A stretch of 64,000 bases of DNA from Tubulanus polymorphus. Its lineage: Eukaryota > Nemertea > Palaeonemertea > Tubulaniformes > Tubulanidae. The notes under the pieces are model-generated. The model was not told the origin of the DNA. It did not search any database and saw only the letters and a program-made list of their open reading frames with translations. The position numbers and the translations under genes are program-made. The DNA lies in the NCBI RefSeq assembly GCF_964204645.1, contig NC_134026.1, positions 19,796,650-19,860,649 on the forward strand, written 5' to 3'. How positions within the stretch are numbered: the first letter of the stretch is position 1; each line of letters opens with the position of its first letter. Below, in pieces: positions 27,901 to 36,217 of the stretch.

Positions 27901-30900
27901 AACCTACCGATACTGTAAATCAGTTCAACTGTTCAAAATTAATGATAGTTTCGAATGAGACCATCATAGCGAACAAAAAATTCGATAACAGGCCACTGCT
28001 ACACAACCCGACCACAAAAAATCACCATAAATGACAGTGAATTCCGATCATTTACTTTAATCCTCACAAGCCACTTATCATATGCATAAGGAATGTCAGG
28101 AACACCCCTATAAATCGCTCAACCAACTCATGACATTAGTAGTTAGTTATCAAGGAGAAAATGTCGAGAAAATCATTTGACTCAGATGCCCTAGCATCCA
28201 CTTTCTGTACACTGAGTTCAATTCCACATGGTCAATAGGTAGTTGATAAATTGCGATAACCAAAGTTTGCCGAGGATTTCAATCGATTAACTCTGCAGGG
28301 CCAGTTAGTCGATAGCTGGTTACAGTAAACTGGTGGATAAACGCTATAGTGACAATTGAACCGGCATTGTATCCATGATATCTATATATTGGTTAACTCT
28401 AACCAACTTTTGAGCAACTGGCCCTAGGCTTAAACCAATCGACCATTGCACCTCAATTAATCCTTCCACCACTTAAAATTTCTCACTCTAGCATGTTGTA
28501 GAAGGAAATTTGAAAATTTCACCGCAATTCAATGAATAACGGCCATACCCCGTCTACCTCGTAGTGCAGTATATTGTTAGTTACTCTTCAACAGGTGATA
28601 CCATCTTTCAATGAAGATTCTACATATAATTCACAATTACACTGCAATACAGGCTTGGTACCCGTACATAACCGCATGGGGGATTGACAGAGTAAATGAG
28701 TGAAGGTCCTAAACTTACCATGCGTTTCTTGCCACATCCTTTAAACGATCGACAATCCTGATCTTTAGTGTTGTTGACATCCGCGAAAATGAGCGTCGTG
28801 CCTTTAATCGGTTTTACGTTGAACGTTGTGGCTATTTTCACAGCAGTGTCGAGGGCTTTACGATATCTCTGTATAAGGCTCAAATCGAACTTGGTTTCTC
28901 TGGAAATGGATTCGAATGTTCGTTATCATACGGGGAGCAAGCTAAAAATTTACCGAATTTAGACAATTACAATATTATATTACACGATGACGAGGTGCTT
29001 AGTTACTAGAAATATGCATGTGCAAATATGGGTCAACAATGTAAGTTAGAGACACCACAATATAGGCTATTAGCTGCCACAATCAAGTTATTGTTTAGTT
29101 GGCATGAGGCTTATACATGGTATTGTTCACGACAAACACAGACAGTAAAACTCGGGGTCCAGGGACACCATGTCCACTTGGGTAGTGGTTTCAAATGCTC
29201 AACAATCTAACAATTTCAATATTCAACACCCCCTGGTGACCATATACAAAAACCAATGGCCTTGAAACTCACCACAATCATAGAACATGTCAGCAGTTAT
29301 AATTTTGTAATTTGTGATAACAAAATATGCCTCGTTACCAATTTAATATGGAAATACTAAGTTTTTCTGTTATTCAACGCCCCCTGGGAACAATATGCAA
29401 AACCCAATGACCTTGAAACTCACCACAATCCTAGAATATGTCATGGACTACAAATTTGCAATTGATCATGGTAACAAAATATGCCTAGGTACCAATATAA
29501 TGAGGAAATACTAAGTTATTTTACTATTCAACACCCTCGTGACCATATAGAATAACTAATGTCCTTTACACTCACCACAATCATAGATGATGCCATGAGC
29601 TACAACTTGGCAATCAATTGTGGTAACAGAATATGCATAGGTACAAATATAATATCGAAATACTAAGTTATTGTATCATTCAACCCCCCATGGTGGCCAT
29701 TTCCAAAATCCAATGACCTTGAAACTCACCGAAATCATAGAACACATTATGAGCTACAACTTTCTTATGGATTGTGGTAACAAAGTATGCTTAGGTATCA
29801 ATATAATGTGGAAAAACTTTTTCCCACCTACCAATGACTGCTGAGGACACTGATGGCTACCAATTGCGTCATAATTTAATCAAAAATATCTGTCTCAGGT
29901 ATCAAACATCCCTTTGCAAGGAATACCCATCACAAATTGCAATGAGAAATGGCAAACCAGCAGGAAGCTACAGGACTAAAGTCCCAAGTGGGCTAAAAAA
30001 GGGTCTTGTAACGGAAGCTCAAGAACCAATAGGCTATATAGCATCACTTAACCTCATCATATCCCCGCCATAAACATGTGCGCATTATTTTCGACTTATA
30101 TCTGAGCTTCTCAACACTATCAACAAATATGGAACGAACTGTGTGCAAGTCCAATCGAGTTTCTAGTACTTACTGTAATGGTTTTTTTTCGAATCCTCTT
30201 GATCGCCCACCGCGTCCTCGAACACCTCCACGCCCTCGCCCACGTCCACGTGCTCCCTGTTTTTGTCTGGTAGTCGTCGTACTGTCAATCGCATTTTGGA
30301 TCAGATCATTTTCTGAAATATTCCACGTCCATATAAGCAACTGATGGATTTAAGTCATTATTTCAAGTTAGATGACGGGGAATCGACTATCAAAATTTGG
30401 ACCGGAGCAAGATTTATTCCACAGTCCTCGTTATTAGATGCGATGAACACGAACGAAAAGTGAAAAAAAGTCTTCTTACGATTCTTTCCATATTCGTCTT
30501 CAAGTGAATTGAGAACTTCGTAGGCCGAGAAAAATCGGAACGGAAACTGTTTGCTGTGGGTCACGGCACCCTGTAACAAATGAAAAAATCTTGCAGCTTA
30601 CAAGATTATCATACATGAATTCTGAATTCTTTTTTTTGTCTTTAAGGTAGGAATCTTTAATATCTGGACTTCGGGCGTGGTCACAAACCTACCAAAATGT
30701 GGGAAAATATCTTAATCATACGAAAACAAAGCTCATTCCTTACGTAGGTATATATATTTCCCAGTTACACTTTTCAACATCTTATCACTAAACGGGGCCG
30801 GATGTAGGGTGCCTCACATTCCAAATGTGAGGCTCTCAACAAATCTGAAATGCCTTTCTTAAAAGAAGGGCAGAAAACAACTTTGATAACCTGGATTGTT

Positions 30901-33900
30901 TAATGATGCAAAATTTCATTTTATCAAAATGCTTGACGAATGGTTTTCCTGTGAATTGGCGTGGATTCAATTTGCCATTTTGAGAAAGTACCCTTTTCCC
31001 TTCGGTGAGAAATTAGACCCCCTTCTTAAGTTTTAGCCGTAAGTTTGAATCCCAGGTTAAATAAAACCTGTAAGTTTGAATACCAGTTAAGTGAGTTCTG
31101 GCAGCAAAAGAGTTTCTAACAGTTGTATATGTCTACCTCGTCCGACAATTTTTTCAAGATGATGTGATGATGAGCTTCCGATATACCGGCGCGGATCATA
31201 TTTCGCAGGTTTCGCAACATAGCCATGAATGGCAATTTCTTGTGATCTGCAAGTATTTGATCAAAAACCAACCGCTGAAAAAATCCTTCAATGCAATGGG
31301 GACAATCTTCATAGAAAATTTCATGTAGGCCCATAACTTGTCCACCCGCTTTAGCCACATACAATGAAGATTGATATACATGTATACACCTACCGATCAG
31401 TTCTTCCCATACAACGGCTTTATTTCCCTTCAATGAGACCTGAGTTTCCCATGTTTCCGGGGTCGGGAGTTTCATGCGTTTTCCCGCCCGTTCTTGGTCC
31501 CACGTGCCCGGCAATCGCAGCTGGTAGAATTCTTCGAGCGATTCGGGATACCTGACAGGATATCGAATTAACAGATGTTAATTCTCGACACGGAGAGAAC
31601 ATAGGCTAGGGGTAGATACTCCTGAGAGCGTCACAAATTTGCTTATACAACTGGTGGCCGTATAGTAAAAGACTTGTACTTCAATTATCCTTTAACCTAT
31701 TAAAAACCAATCTTTCAAATCTTTAAGAAGGGACTTTAAACGCATATCTTTAATGAAACTTACAACTGAAATGTTTTAATTCAAGGAATATTGTATTTTA
31801 AACTATCTGTAATGTTGAATATTTTTCTTTAAGGCGCTCCGAATCATTATGAGATTTAGCCAATATGAAAATAAATTTCATTATTATTAGGCCTATATTA
31901 TCATAATCTTGGTACATGGGTAATTAATGACCAATAAGTGGCAATTTAGACAAGTACCTGCATTTCTTAAACTGATTGACTGATTTGCACGGATTGGCAT
32001 AAAATTCAGATACTCATCATTTGTGTGGCAGAAAACCCGTTATCGCTGTGCAAGAGTCAATATTTACCGTTTTCCAACTAGGGACATGCAATGGTCGACC
32101 GGTTCCGGAACATGCAAACAACGAATCAGTTGTTTCAATGAGAACGTTCTGCGTTCACGTTCCTCTTCTGTATCACTCTGAGGATCCGACACGACCTTCA
32201 AGTAATAAAACCACAACAACGATTCGTAATGCAAGACAAAAACGCGAATTTCTCATATTAAACTGGTGAAATCGGATTTTAAAAAAACAATAAAGTTAGA
32301 AAGTCTTCGACAGCAATTCTATCTCCTTCAAATTCACCTCATTATTCGCATTAAAATTAGCTGAAGACCCAGCAGAAGTGGCCACATCCTTTTTCTGCCC
32401 CTGTGCTTTTGGTTTTGTTTGTTTGTTATATTTTGCTGAAAATGAAAACGAATGAAATATGATTAACCTCCCGACAAAAATAATGCACGCATTTTCGAGG
32501 TTATGGTATTCAGTTCCTGCTGAATCATGATTCTCATAGCCGAACATCTCTAGAACGCAGAGTTTCTCAGCTTCGAATAATGGGTAATTATAAAAGGTGT
32601 CAAATCTGTCTATTGGAACAACATTTGCTGCAATAATACCTTTTGTCGGATATTTTTAACTAATAACTCCGCCAAAAGTGACCTACAAGTGAGTTTTGCT
32701 ACAGACAAATGCCAAAATTGTGATACCACAAAAAATGCTTCATCTCTAGGCTGGTATTATAACGAGCTTTGGTTGTACATAAAAGGATCGATCTACATAT
32801 ATTGGGGAATAGTTTGAATATATTTACCAAGCTGGTATTTGTCGAAATCGGGAAATTTCGCGACCAACACTCTTCTCAAGGCTGAAGGCAATGATCCGAA
32901 GTTTAGCCTACTATCGTCGAATATCTGAGAATAAAGGGGATACAACTCAAATAATAGAAGTACTATTCAAACCTACATTTTGATTTAACTCAATTAGCAA
33001 CAAGTGTACTGCAACTCCCTTTGCGTTTATTTCCAAAAACAAGCTATATTCGTGAATGTCAAGATGGTATTTTACATGGGTCAGTACATACCTGGTAAAG
33101 TGTGGGTACATCGATCCAGTCAGATGGCAACATTACACTGCTTTTGAAGTACTTTTTCAGATACGCGCGGCATCCAGGTACGTACGCCGACAAAGCCAGC
33201 AAGAAATTAGCAGTCGAACGAATATTGAGTTCGCGTCTCGTGTACAAAGCCAGCTAATGGGAAGACAAAAATTTCAAAAAATCTTTAGTATATTAAGCGT
33301 CCGAGTCCATCGTTGAAGTCAAATCACCCTTTTTAATCATCCAATGGTGTTGTTTGACAATAGTAAGATTAAGAGTACCAGCATGCCAATCTAAATCAAG
33401 CTCAGAGCTGGAGTTGTTAGTTTCTAGACATTTCTATCACTGGATGACATTTGAGGTGATCTTTTGCAACAACAATTTCAAACTGAAATGGCTGTTAGAC
33501 TTTAATCCCAAAAAAATCCACAATAATTTCATTGATAGTACGACTATATTTTGGCCCCCTCCTCCTAGCCATTTATTGTCCAGGGGCCGGTTGCTCAAAA
33601 GTTAGTGGATAAATACAACATTAACAATGAACTTTTAGTTTTCAATATGTCAACTATCCACTTGTATCTAATCCACTTTTATAAAATCGCCCCACCAGAG
33701 GAGAAGTGACATTCATCCACTTACAGTATCTGCCATCCTCCCTCAGCAGGGATTCGAAGCTGATGGCATCACACTCAGCCACGGCACGAACCCCTGCCAC
33801 ACTAGACCGGGTGCGCAGGTACATGCGCAGGTTTGCTGTACAAGGGAAAACCCGGGCTAAAATAAAATGGGATATCTGGCTAATAATGTCATCCTCTAAG

Positions 33901-36154
33901 CTACGCATGTAGCTGCGCACTCGCTGTAGTGTGGCAGGGCTTCGGTACCGTGGCAATCTCGATGCTATCAAGTTCGAATCCCTGCCGCTGGAGGATGAGT
34001 ATCAGCATCCCTCTCAGTTGGCAAACACAGTGTAAACATGCTCAAATGCCACTTTTAGGTAAATGGAGCCTCATACATGTTCTAGATAGCCTGAAAAATC
34101 ATGAACATACCTTCAAAATGAACTCAGGATCGGATGATGTGACATCTTCAGCGAGTTTAATCAGCTTTAATCTCTGTTCGTCTTGTTGATCCTTGTAATT
34201 CGGAACGTGAATCAACGAGGAACTAACAGCATTGATCAATGTACGCTGTAATCAAACATAGAAAACATTGTCTATAGTATCATCAATTTTTACTCCAATA
34301 TTTTTTCTAGTTGTCCTTCACAATGGGGTTGAGCACAGCAGGGGTACCTGAGCTCAGCAACAGATGCTTTGCCTATCAGTCGGTTAACTTTGAATATGAT
34401 TTCTAGGCTCCCGCATCCAAATGTCATTGGACAAGCCATGAACAAAATAATTTTCTAGCCTTTGGTCTAGTTTTCATCGATAACAGCCTGAGATCGGCTT
34501 TTTTAATGTTTGGTATAGTTAGCATCAAAAATAATAATAGCCCCTTTCCACTGAGCTGTTGATAAGTTAAACTTCATGCAGCTTTGAACAGGAAAGTTTT
34601 TTGTATGCATCTGAATGACAGAACTGATGTTTCTGAACCAATTGACAGTGGTAGAGAGATCCAGATTTGAGGTGCTTTAACTAAGAATGAATAGCCGCTG
34701 AACAGCTTCAAATCGATACTATGAGGTGATAGACGGTCCTAAGAACTAGAAGATCGAAATCAGCCTATTCATTTCTGTGAAAAGTTGATTACCGGTAGAT
34801 TCTCATTGAAATGTAAACGATATTTTGCGTGCAGAAGATATACAGGGCATAATGGGTAACACACAGTTGCAGGATTGAAAAAGGACTGAGGGCCCAGGAG
34901 AGCAGTGCGTTCAATGGCACAATTCACCGATCCTTACTAAACTTTCAGGGCCCAGCTGCTTAACGAAAACTAACTTAGTTACTGATGTCTGCTATTAATT
35001 GATAGGTGCCAGCATCTTTCAATGGATATAAAAACTAATCACTAAATCACTAAATCCATCACTGATTTATGCATCGCACTGTTGTATAGATGTACTGAAA
35101 GATGTACCATACTTAGGAGGAGTCAGTTCCAATCATCACCACATTATCAACCGGTTGATTCATACCAACCTATAAGCAATGCGATTCATAGCAAAAATTA
35201 CGAATTTACCTTTGATTCTTCCAAAGTTTCCCCGAAAGCAGGTTCGAGCGGCATAGAAATAATCGGCAATTCTTCGGCGACGAGAAATTTTTCATCCGCA
35301 AATGCCTCATCGGTCAAATCATAATACGGCATCGGATGAACGATATTATCGTGAACGGTGTAACTTTCTCGTTTTTCCGTCTTCAAACCGGCGGCGCCTG
35401 AGGATCGTACGGCAGACGGCTTGAATAGCGGCGAAGACGACCGACCAGACAACGACGTCGTCAACAAAGACTTGTAAGTCGATGATGAGCCCGTAAGCGT
35501 CGATGATAAATTCCGAGTAAGATTTACGCCGCTCAATCTCAGACTATTTCCCGAAATCGAACTTCCCGATAGTAAATTCGATTTTGTCGTCAAACTGCTC
35601 TTCCCTGATAAACAAGTTGTTAAACTACTTTTCCCTAACGACGCAGATCCGACATTAGCACCTCTCAAGCCATTCGAGTCAGGACTTGGTATTTTATAGA
35701 GGAGCGGATTTTTCAAACTGCCGAGAGATGTCAAAGGTTTTGAAGCGACGTCGCTCTTTCTTCCAGAGACATTTTCCGACCTTGAACGGCTACTGCCTTT
35801 TAGCGGAACTTTGCTAACGGAAAAACTCGCTTTGGTTCTTTTATCTGCTGAAGAAAAAAAAACTTGGTACTCATGCAATTCCAGTTTAAAGTTTAACTCC
35901 TATAATCGATTTCATTTCTTCAATTTTTCAGTTTATTCTAAATTGATTTAGCAGAGTTAGGCCTAATCCTTTTTGCAAAGCCCCTGATTCACCTGCAAAA
36001 TCGCTATAACAAGGATTCAAACCTTACAGAATTGGCAACTCGGAAAACCTAACTTACCAGACATAAGTGTCGAAGGCATAGTGCTGGTTAGCTGTAGGGA
36101 ACATTTCGTGCTCACTACCGTACTGTCACACTTTGTATCCATAACAGGAGCCAT
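1..36154 (-). CDS. TEP1: TEP1 (telomerase protein component 1 / vault protein), 47 exons seen, 3' end beyond the window
   Basis: TEP1 is the RNA-binding scaffold shared by telomerase and vault ribonucleoproteins. I chained 47 exons, all with GT donors and AG acceptors and with matching phases, into one frame of about 2,311 codons. The domain order is the TEP1 order: N-terminal extension, TROVE, vWA-like, DUF4062, NACHT with Walker A and B, then many WD40 repeats. Vertebrate TEP1 is about 2,600 residues, so roughly 300 residues are expected past base 1. The start at 36154 has a good context (A at -3, G at +4) and an in-frame TAG nine bases upstream. Introns are mostly 0.3-1.5 kb; intron 18 is 7.7 kb and hosts a separate GPCR gene. 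Exon coordinates are given in the domain entries. The family call is certain; a few splice sites (acceptors at 32196, 35848 and 10319, donor at 9552) are less so. Confidence 0.95.
1806..1925. repeat. Dispersed repeat family with ACTGGTCTTAA / CAGTTGCAT ends (copy 1)
   Basis: AGTCCAAAACTGGTCTTAA, TTAAGTTGTTAGATT and ATGGTCTTAGACTGGTCT recur near 20250-20345 and 20521-20660 in the same order. The unit is itself roughly palindromic and ends in CAACTGGGCCC, so it looks like a small non-autonomous DNA element. This copy lies in a TEP1 intron. Confidence 0.6.
5146..5268. repeat. CAGTTGCTCAAA-type MITE (copy 1)
   Basis: Imperfect terminal inverted repeats: CAGTTGCTCAAAGTAGGT on the left and CCAACTTTTGAGCAACTGG on the right, with an inner TAACCAGTGGATA. 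Further copies are at 28303-28430, 33583-33680 and 52181-52312. Size is near 125 bases and there is no coding capacity. Confidence 0.7.
8030..8188. repeat. CCCAAGTGGG-ended element, one internal unit
   Basis: The left side reads GGGGTCCAGGGACACCATGC then CCCACTTGGGA; the right end reads AGTCCCAAGTGGGC. Between them is one copy of a unit starting ACGCCCCCTGGCAACCATAT. The same element with four internal units is at 29150-30000 and a partial copy is at 36218-36400. Confidence 0.65.
8834..14427 (-). CDS. TEP1: TEP1 exons 22-33: NACHT NTPase and following helical region
   Basis: Exons: 14427-14245, 14161-13989, 13353-13209, 12777-12601, 12128-12036, 11826-11694, 11423-11243, 10971-10862, 10318-10245, 9667-9553, 9464-9365, 8999-8834. 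Walker A is GKSGSGKT at about residues 1148-1155 and Walker B is LILFLDGLD at about 1236-1244, so the NTPase core looks intact. The downstream segment includes [27 protein letters not shown] and ELPYHL, as in TEP1 of other animals. The exon at 10971 begins well upstream of an antisense open frame that obscures it. The donor of 9667-9553 (CCAG|GTGCC) is weak but gives the only consistent phase. Confidence 0.9.
9796..10130. repeat. Dispersed repeat ending in CACTGGGCC ... CACAGACAGACAG (copy 1)
   Basis: Shared blocks with 17683-17965 and 24632-24880: CATGCGTTAGTTCCC, GGATATGTTRTA, GCTAAATTTTGTCAA-like, CACTGGGCCYATTC, and a tail of ACAGACAGACA in two copies. No coding capacity. Family unknown. 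Confidence 0.6.
14890..24467 (-). CDS. TEP1: TEP1 exons 18-21: DUF4062 domain
   Basis: Exons: 24467-24291, 16608-16366, 15246-15133, 15013-14890. DUF4062 precedes NACHT in TEP1, NPHP3 and NWD1-like proteins. The hallmark [15 protein letters not shown] is at about residues 884-898, followed by [27 protein letters not shown] and YPCQWGG, all in the expected order. The 7.7 kb intron 24290-16609 splits the domain and contains the GPCR gene and most of the repeats between 16.6 and 24.3 kb. Confidence 0.92.
15418..15735. repeat. Fold-back element with B-box-like ends (copy 1)
   Basis: Left arm: CATCCTCTCCGGCAGGGATT then TGAACCTGTTGGCATCG. Right arm: TGTCATCAAGTTCGAATCCC then TGTCAAGG. The arms are about 100 bases and carry GTTCGAATCCC, the tRNA B-box motif, pointing outward from the centre. 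Same family as 33733-33998, 48478-48545 and 62108-62322. It lies in a TEP1 intron. Confidence 0.7.
17090..17445. repeat. Direct-repeat copy A in TEP1 intron 18
   Basis: About 355 bases matching 23643-23998 in the same orientation: AATCTCACAGCAYTG, GAGTCCTGTCCACAATAAAA versus GAGTTGTGTCAAGTAAAAAA, and GTAATCACAATCAATTGCAAA versus GTAACCACTATCAATCGCAA. The pair flanks the GPCR gene. Confidence 0.6.
17683..17965. repeat. CACTGGGCC dispersed repeat (copy 2)
   Basis: Aligns over its length with 9796-10130 (CATGCATTAGTTCCCATTGC, GCACACTGGGCCTATTC, ACATTGTGCCCAAGTTTCAT). It lies in TEP1 intron 18 about 240 bases to the right of another repeat (17090-17445), the same order as at 23643-24880. Confidence 0.6.
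18879..19988 (-). CDS. Single-exon rhodopsin-type G-protein-coupled receptor nested in TEP1 intron 18
   Basis: A complete intronless frame of 369 residues, on the same strand as the host gene. The N-terminus has glycosylation sequons (NLT at 10, NES at 17). Seven hydrophobic segments follow, starting at about residues 48, 82, 127, 170, 212, 255 and 296. Class A marks: LAVSD (TM2 Asp, residue 92), ERF at 149-151 in place of DRY, a TM5 proline in GYLPF, and SVNFLIY at 307-313 in place of NPxxY. The basic third loop and Ser/Thr-rich tail are typical. The TM3 cysteine (25 residues before Arg150) is absent, and TM6 has LLFP rather than CWxP. It resembles invertebrate orphan peptide/amine receptors; ligand unknown. 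Met9 is an alternative start. Confidence 0.88.
   Translation of the reverse strand: MNIYNAKTMNLTSNSANESDLLEGAYCYFYFVYPVDLVNTLNPWIKWVQIVFTSVFMIFGLMSNIISFVVMAMTKMRERSFAVYLAALAVSDGCNLILHGIFWINFVGALSGGPLVIAVSGGLTKTVMKYTSFYFAALSSWLVTLISVERFIVVCFPMSARRLCRRRSACAATCCTVLGVLCVMSIDASLRPWMNDGAGCRMPSRRYDSNVLGILMIGYLPFIIITVCCVSIIAVLSRRSARTPMAAIRLTNYKVTRLMLFVMLVFLVLLFPTIVAVTLIAALPRLQQVLKFACGTMPIILWEMSYSVNFLIYALTSQKVREVFVVKFQFRSTDGALSDNRLRDRMNDKTKKSEETPVSPTPALNATEA
20250..20660. repeat. Two further copies of the ACTGGTCTTAA family
   Basis: 20250-20345 and 20521-20660 both align with 1806-1925 (CAGTCCAAAA, AGACTGGTCT, ATAGAAST(A)A(C/T)ATGGT). They lie just upstream of the GPCR start codon, between it and the TATCAT microsatellite. 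Confidence 0.55.
20832..20872. repeat. (TATCAT)n microsatellite
   Basis: Six tandem copies of a hexamer ATTATC/TATCAT directly before a terminal-inverted-repeat element. Confidence 0.85.
20881..21238. mobile_element. MITE with perfect 40-base terminal inverted repeats and TTA duplication
   Basis: Left end 20881-20920 (AGCCTAGCGCACATCGACAC then TGCGATTGGAGACAACTAGT) is exactly inverted at 21199-21238. The element is 358 bases, flanked on both sides by TTA, the target size of PIF/Harbinger transposons. Inside, GCGCACATCGA and CAACTGGCTG-like words recur. There is no transposase; it is a recent non-autonomous copy. Confidence 0.85.
21700..21990. repeat. Palindromic element around a long (AT)n tract
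   Basis: CCCACTATGTACAATTGAAA and TCGAGAATTTATTTCTAAAA on the left are mirrored on the right by AGAAATAAATTCTCGATTTT and AGTACATAGTGGGTTTTTAT. The centre is about 100 bases of AT repeat (21809-21911). Next to it is GATCTCACACTAGAGATC and a GATCGAAACGTCGTG motif on the minus strand. A related partial copy is at 38195-38290. Confidence 0.7.
22130..23640. other. TEP1 intron 18 segment without a recognised element
   Basis: AT-rich intronic sequence with a locally repetitive TTCCCAAAT/TTTCCC stretch (22600-22700) and a GC-richer patch (22798-22945) with no convincing frame. No exon of TEP1 or of the GPCR is seen here. Confidence 0.45.
23643..23998. repeat. Direct-repeat copy B in TEP1 intron 18
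   Basis: Counterpart of 17090-17445. It carries a small internal insertion (around 23830-23900) relative to copy A. It is followed by the CACTGGGCC repeat, as copy A is. Confidence 0.6.
24632..24880. repeat. CACTGGGCC dispersed repeat (copy 3)
   Basis: ACCATGCGTTAGATCCCATA, GGATATGTTGTATCT, GCACTGGGCCTATTCTTAGC and a CACAGACACACACAGACAGA tail match the copies at 9796 and 17683. It lies in the intron upstream of the first DUF4062 exon. Confidence 0.6.
24906..25012. repeat. Short hairpin MITE
   Basis: GGGCCTGGTTTTAT, TATAGACTGGCATTAACTTT and AACCC pair with GGGTT, AAAGTTAATACCAGTCTATA and AAAACTGGGCCC on the other side of a 28-base centre. It lies in a TEP1 intron. Confidence 0.75.
25184..28899 (-). 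CDS. TEP1: TEP1 exons 12-17: vWA-like part of the TROVE module
   Basis: Exons: 28899-28719, 27648-27484, 27125-27045, 26069-25933, 25515-25450, 25333-25184. This corresponds to the von Willebrand A-like half of Ro60/TEP1. The helix [13 protein letters not shown] leads into strand [11 protein letters not shown] at about residues 652-662, where a metal-binding MIDAS motif (DxSxS) would sit; here it reads D-V-N-N-T, so metal binding is probably lost or altered. Later landmarks are [39 protein letters not shown] and [15 protein letters not shown]. The last exon ends in a Pro-rich linker toward DUF4062. Confidence 0.88.
26207..26531. repeat. Hairpin MITE with ~125-base arms
   Basis: Left TTTAATTGCCTCCTGCTAAA, GACAGGTTGCTGCTCAG and CCACCGGTCTAT are repeated inverted on the right (CTGAGCAGCAACCTGTCTG, TTTGGCAGGAGGCAATTAAA). 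The loop is about 75 bases around 26335-26405. Adjacent CGCTTGCCAGGG also occurs at the start of a fold-back at 43342. Confidence 0.75.
26803..26865. repeat. Repeat shared with 54845-54925 (inverted)
   Basis: GTGATCTGTGTGCTGGCCAC, AAATGCACACTACACTACC and ACCCACAGCTT recur on the opposite strand inside securin intron 4. Confidence 0.6.
28303..28430. repeat. CAGTTGCTCAAA-type MITE (copy 2)
   Basis: Starts GGGCCAGTTAGTCGATAGCT and ends CCAACTTTTGAGCAACTGG with an inner AAACTGGTGGATAAACG. Same family as 5146-5268; sits in a TEP1 intron. Confidence 0.6.
29150..30000. repeat. CCCAAGTGGG-ended element with four ~152-base internal repeats
   Basis: Same ends as the element at 8030-8188. Inside, a unit beginning ATTCAAC(A/G)CCCCCTGG recurs at 29221, 29372, 29526 and 29678, giving spacings of 151, 154 and 152 bases. 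Each unit contains CAATGACCTTGAAACTCACC or a close variant and GTAACAAAATATGCCT. It lies in a TEP1 intron. Confidence 0.7.
30174..34245 (-). CDS. TEP1: TEP1 exons 3-11: TROVE RNA-binding domain with an RGG segment
   Basis: Exons: 34245-34111, 33253-33092, 32924-32828, 32435-32338, 32195-32068, 31551-31394, 31246-31137, 30570-30480, 30312-30174. TROVE is the Ro60-type HEAT-like ring that binds RNA. Family landmarks in order are [67 protein letters not shown] followed by [23 protein letters not shown] and [14 protein letters not shown]. Exon 11 (about residues 572-617) carries seven or more RG dipeptides after QKQGARG, which forms an RGG box. The linker exon 32435-32338 is Lys/Asn-rich; its donor (GAG|GTGAAT) and the next acceptor (TTGAAG|GTC) were chosen to keep frame. 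Confidence 0.9.
31828..31888. repeat. GCGCT-type interspersed repeat tail (copy 1)
   Basis: AAGGCGCTCCGAATCATTAT, GAGATTTAGC, AAAATAAATTTCATTATTAT. Matches 43888-43960 and, inverted, 49596-49680. This looks like the 3' tail of a SINE/LINE-type retroelement with a simple-repeat end. Confidence 0.55.
33583..33680. repeat. CAGTTGCTCAAA-type MITE (copy 3, truncated at one end)
   Basis: Begins GGGGCCGGTTGCTCAAAAG with TTAGTGGATAAATAC and has TGTCAACTATCCACTTG inside; the right end is eroded. It sits directly beside a B-box fold-back element. Confidence 0.55.
33733..33998. repeat. Fold-back element with B-box-like ends (copy 2, best preserved)
   Basis: Arms 33733-33835 and 33905-33998 match as inverted copies: ATCCTCCCTCAGCAGGGATT with CGAAGCTGATGGCATC, against GATGCTATCAAGTTCGAATC with CCTGCCGCTGGAGGAT. 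GTGCGCAGGTACATGCG pairs with CATGTAGCTGCGCAC. Lies in a TEP1 intron. Confidence 0.75.
35210..36154 (-). CDS. TEP1: TEP1 exons 1-2: start codon and low-complexity Ser/Leu-rich N-terminus
   Basis: Exon 1 is 36154-36058 and exon 2 is 35847-35210. Together they encode residues 1-245. After a short start the segment is rich in Ser, Leu, Gly, Thr and basic residues, with a loosely repeated pattern around SGKSSLTT and LSGRSSS (residues about 95-190), then turns acidic before TROVE. I see no match to the four short N-terminal repeats known from mammalian TEP1, so this part appears lineage-specific and probably disordered. The exon 2 acceptor is a tandem CAGCAG, so two isoforms differing by one alanine are possible. 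Confidence 0.85.
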
Positions 36155-36217
36155 GTTGCCCTATTCGAACAAGAAAAAATAATTTCCAAGTTTGGCAAAA
36201 GTGAAAAATAGTTGAAT

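Noticed and set aside
30078-30344. Plus-strand frame with many Pro-Arg residues
   Set aside because: It is the antisense of the TEP1 RGG exon 30312-30174.
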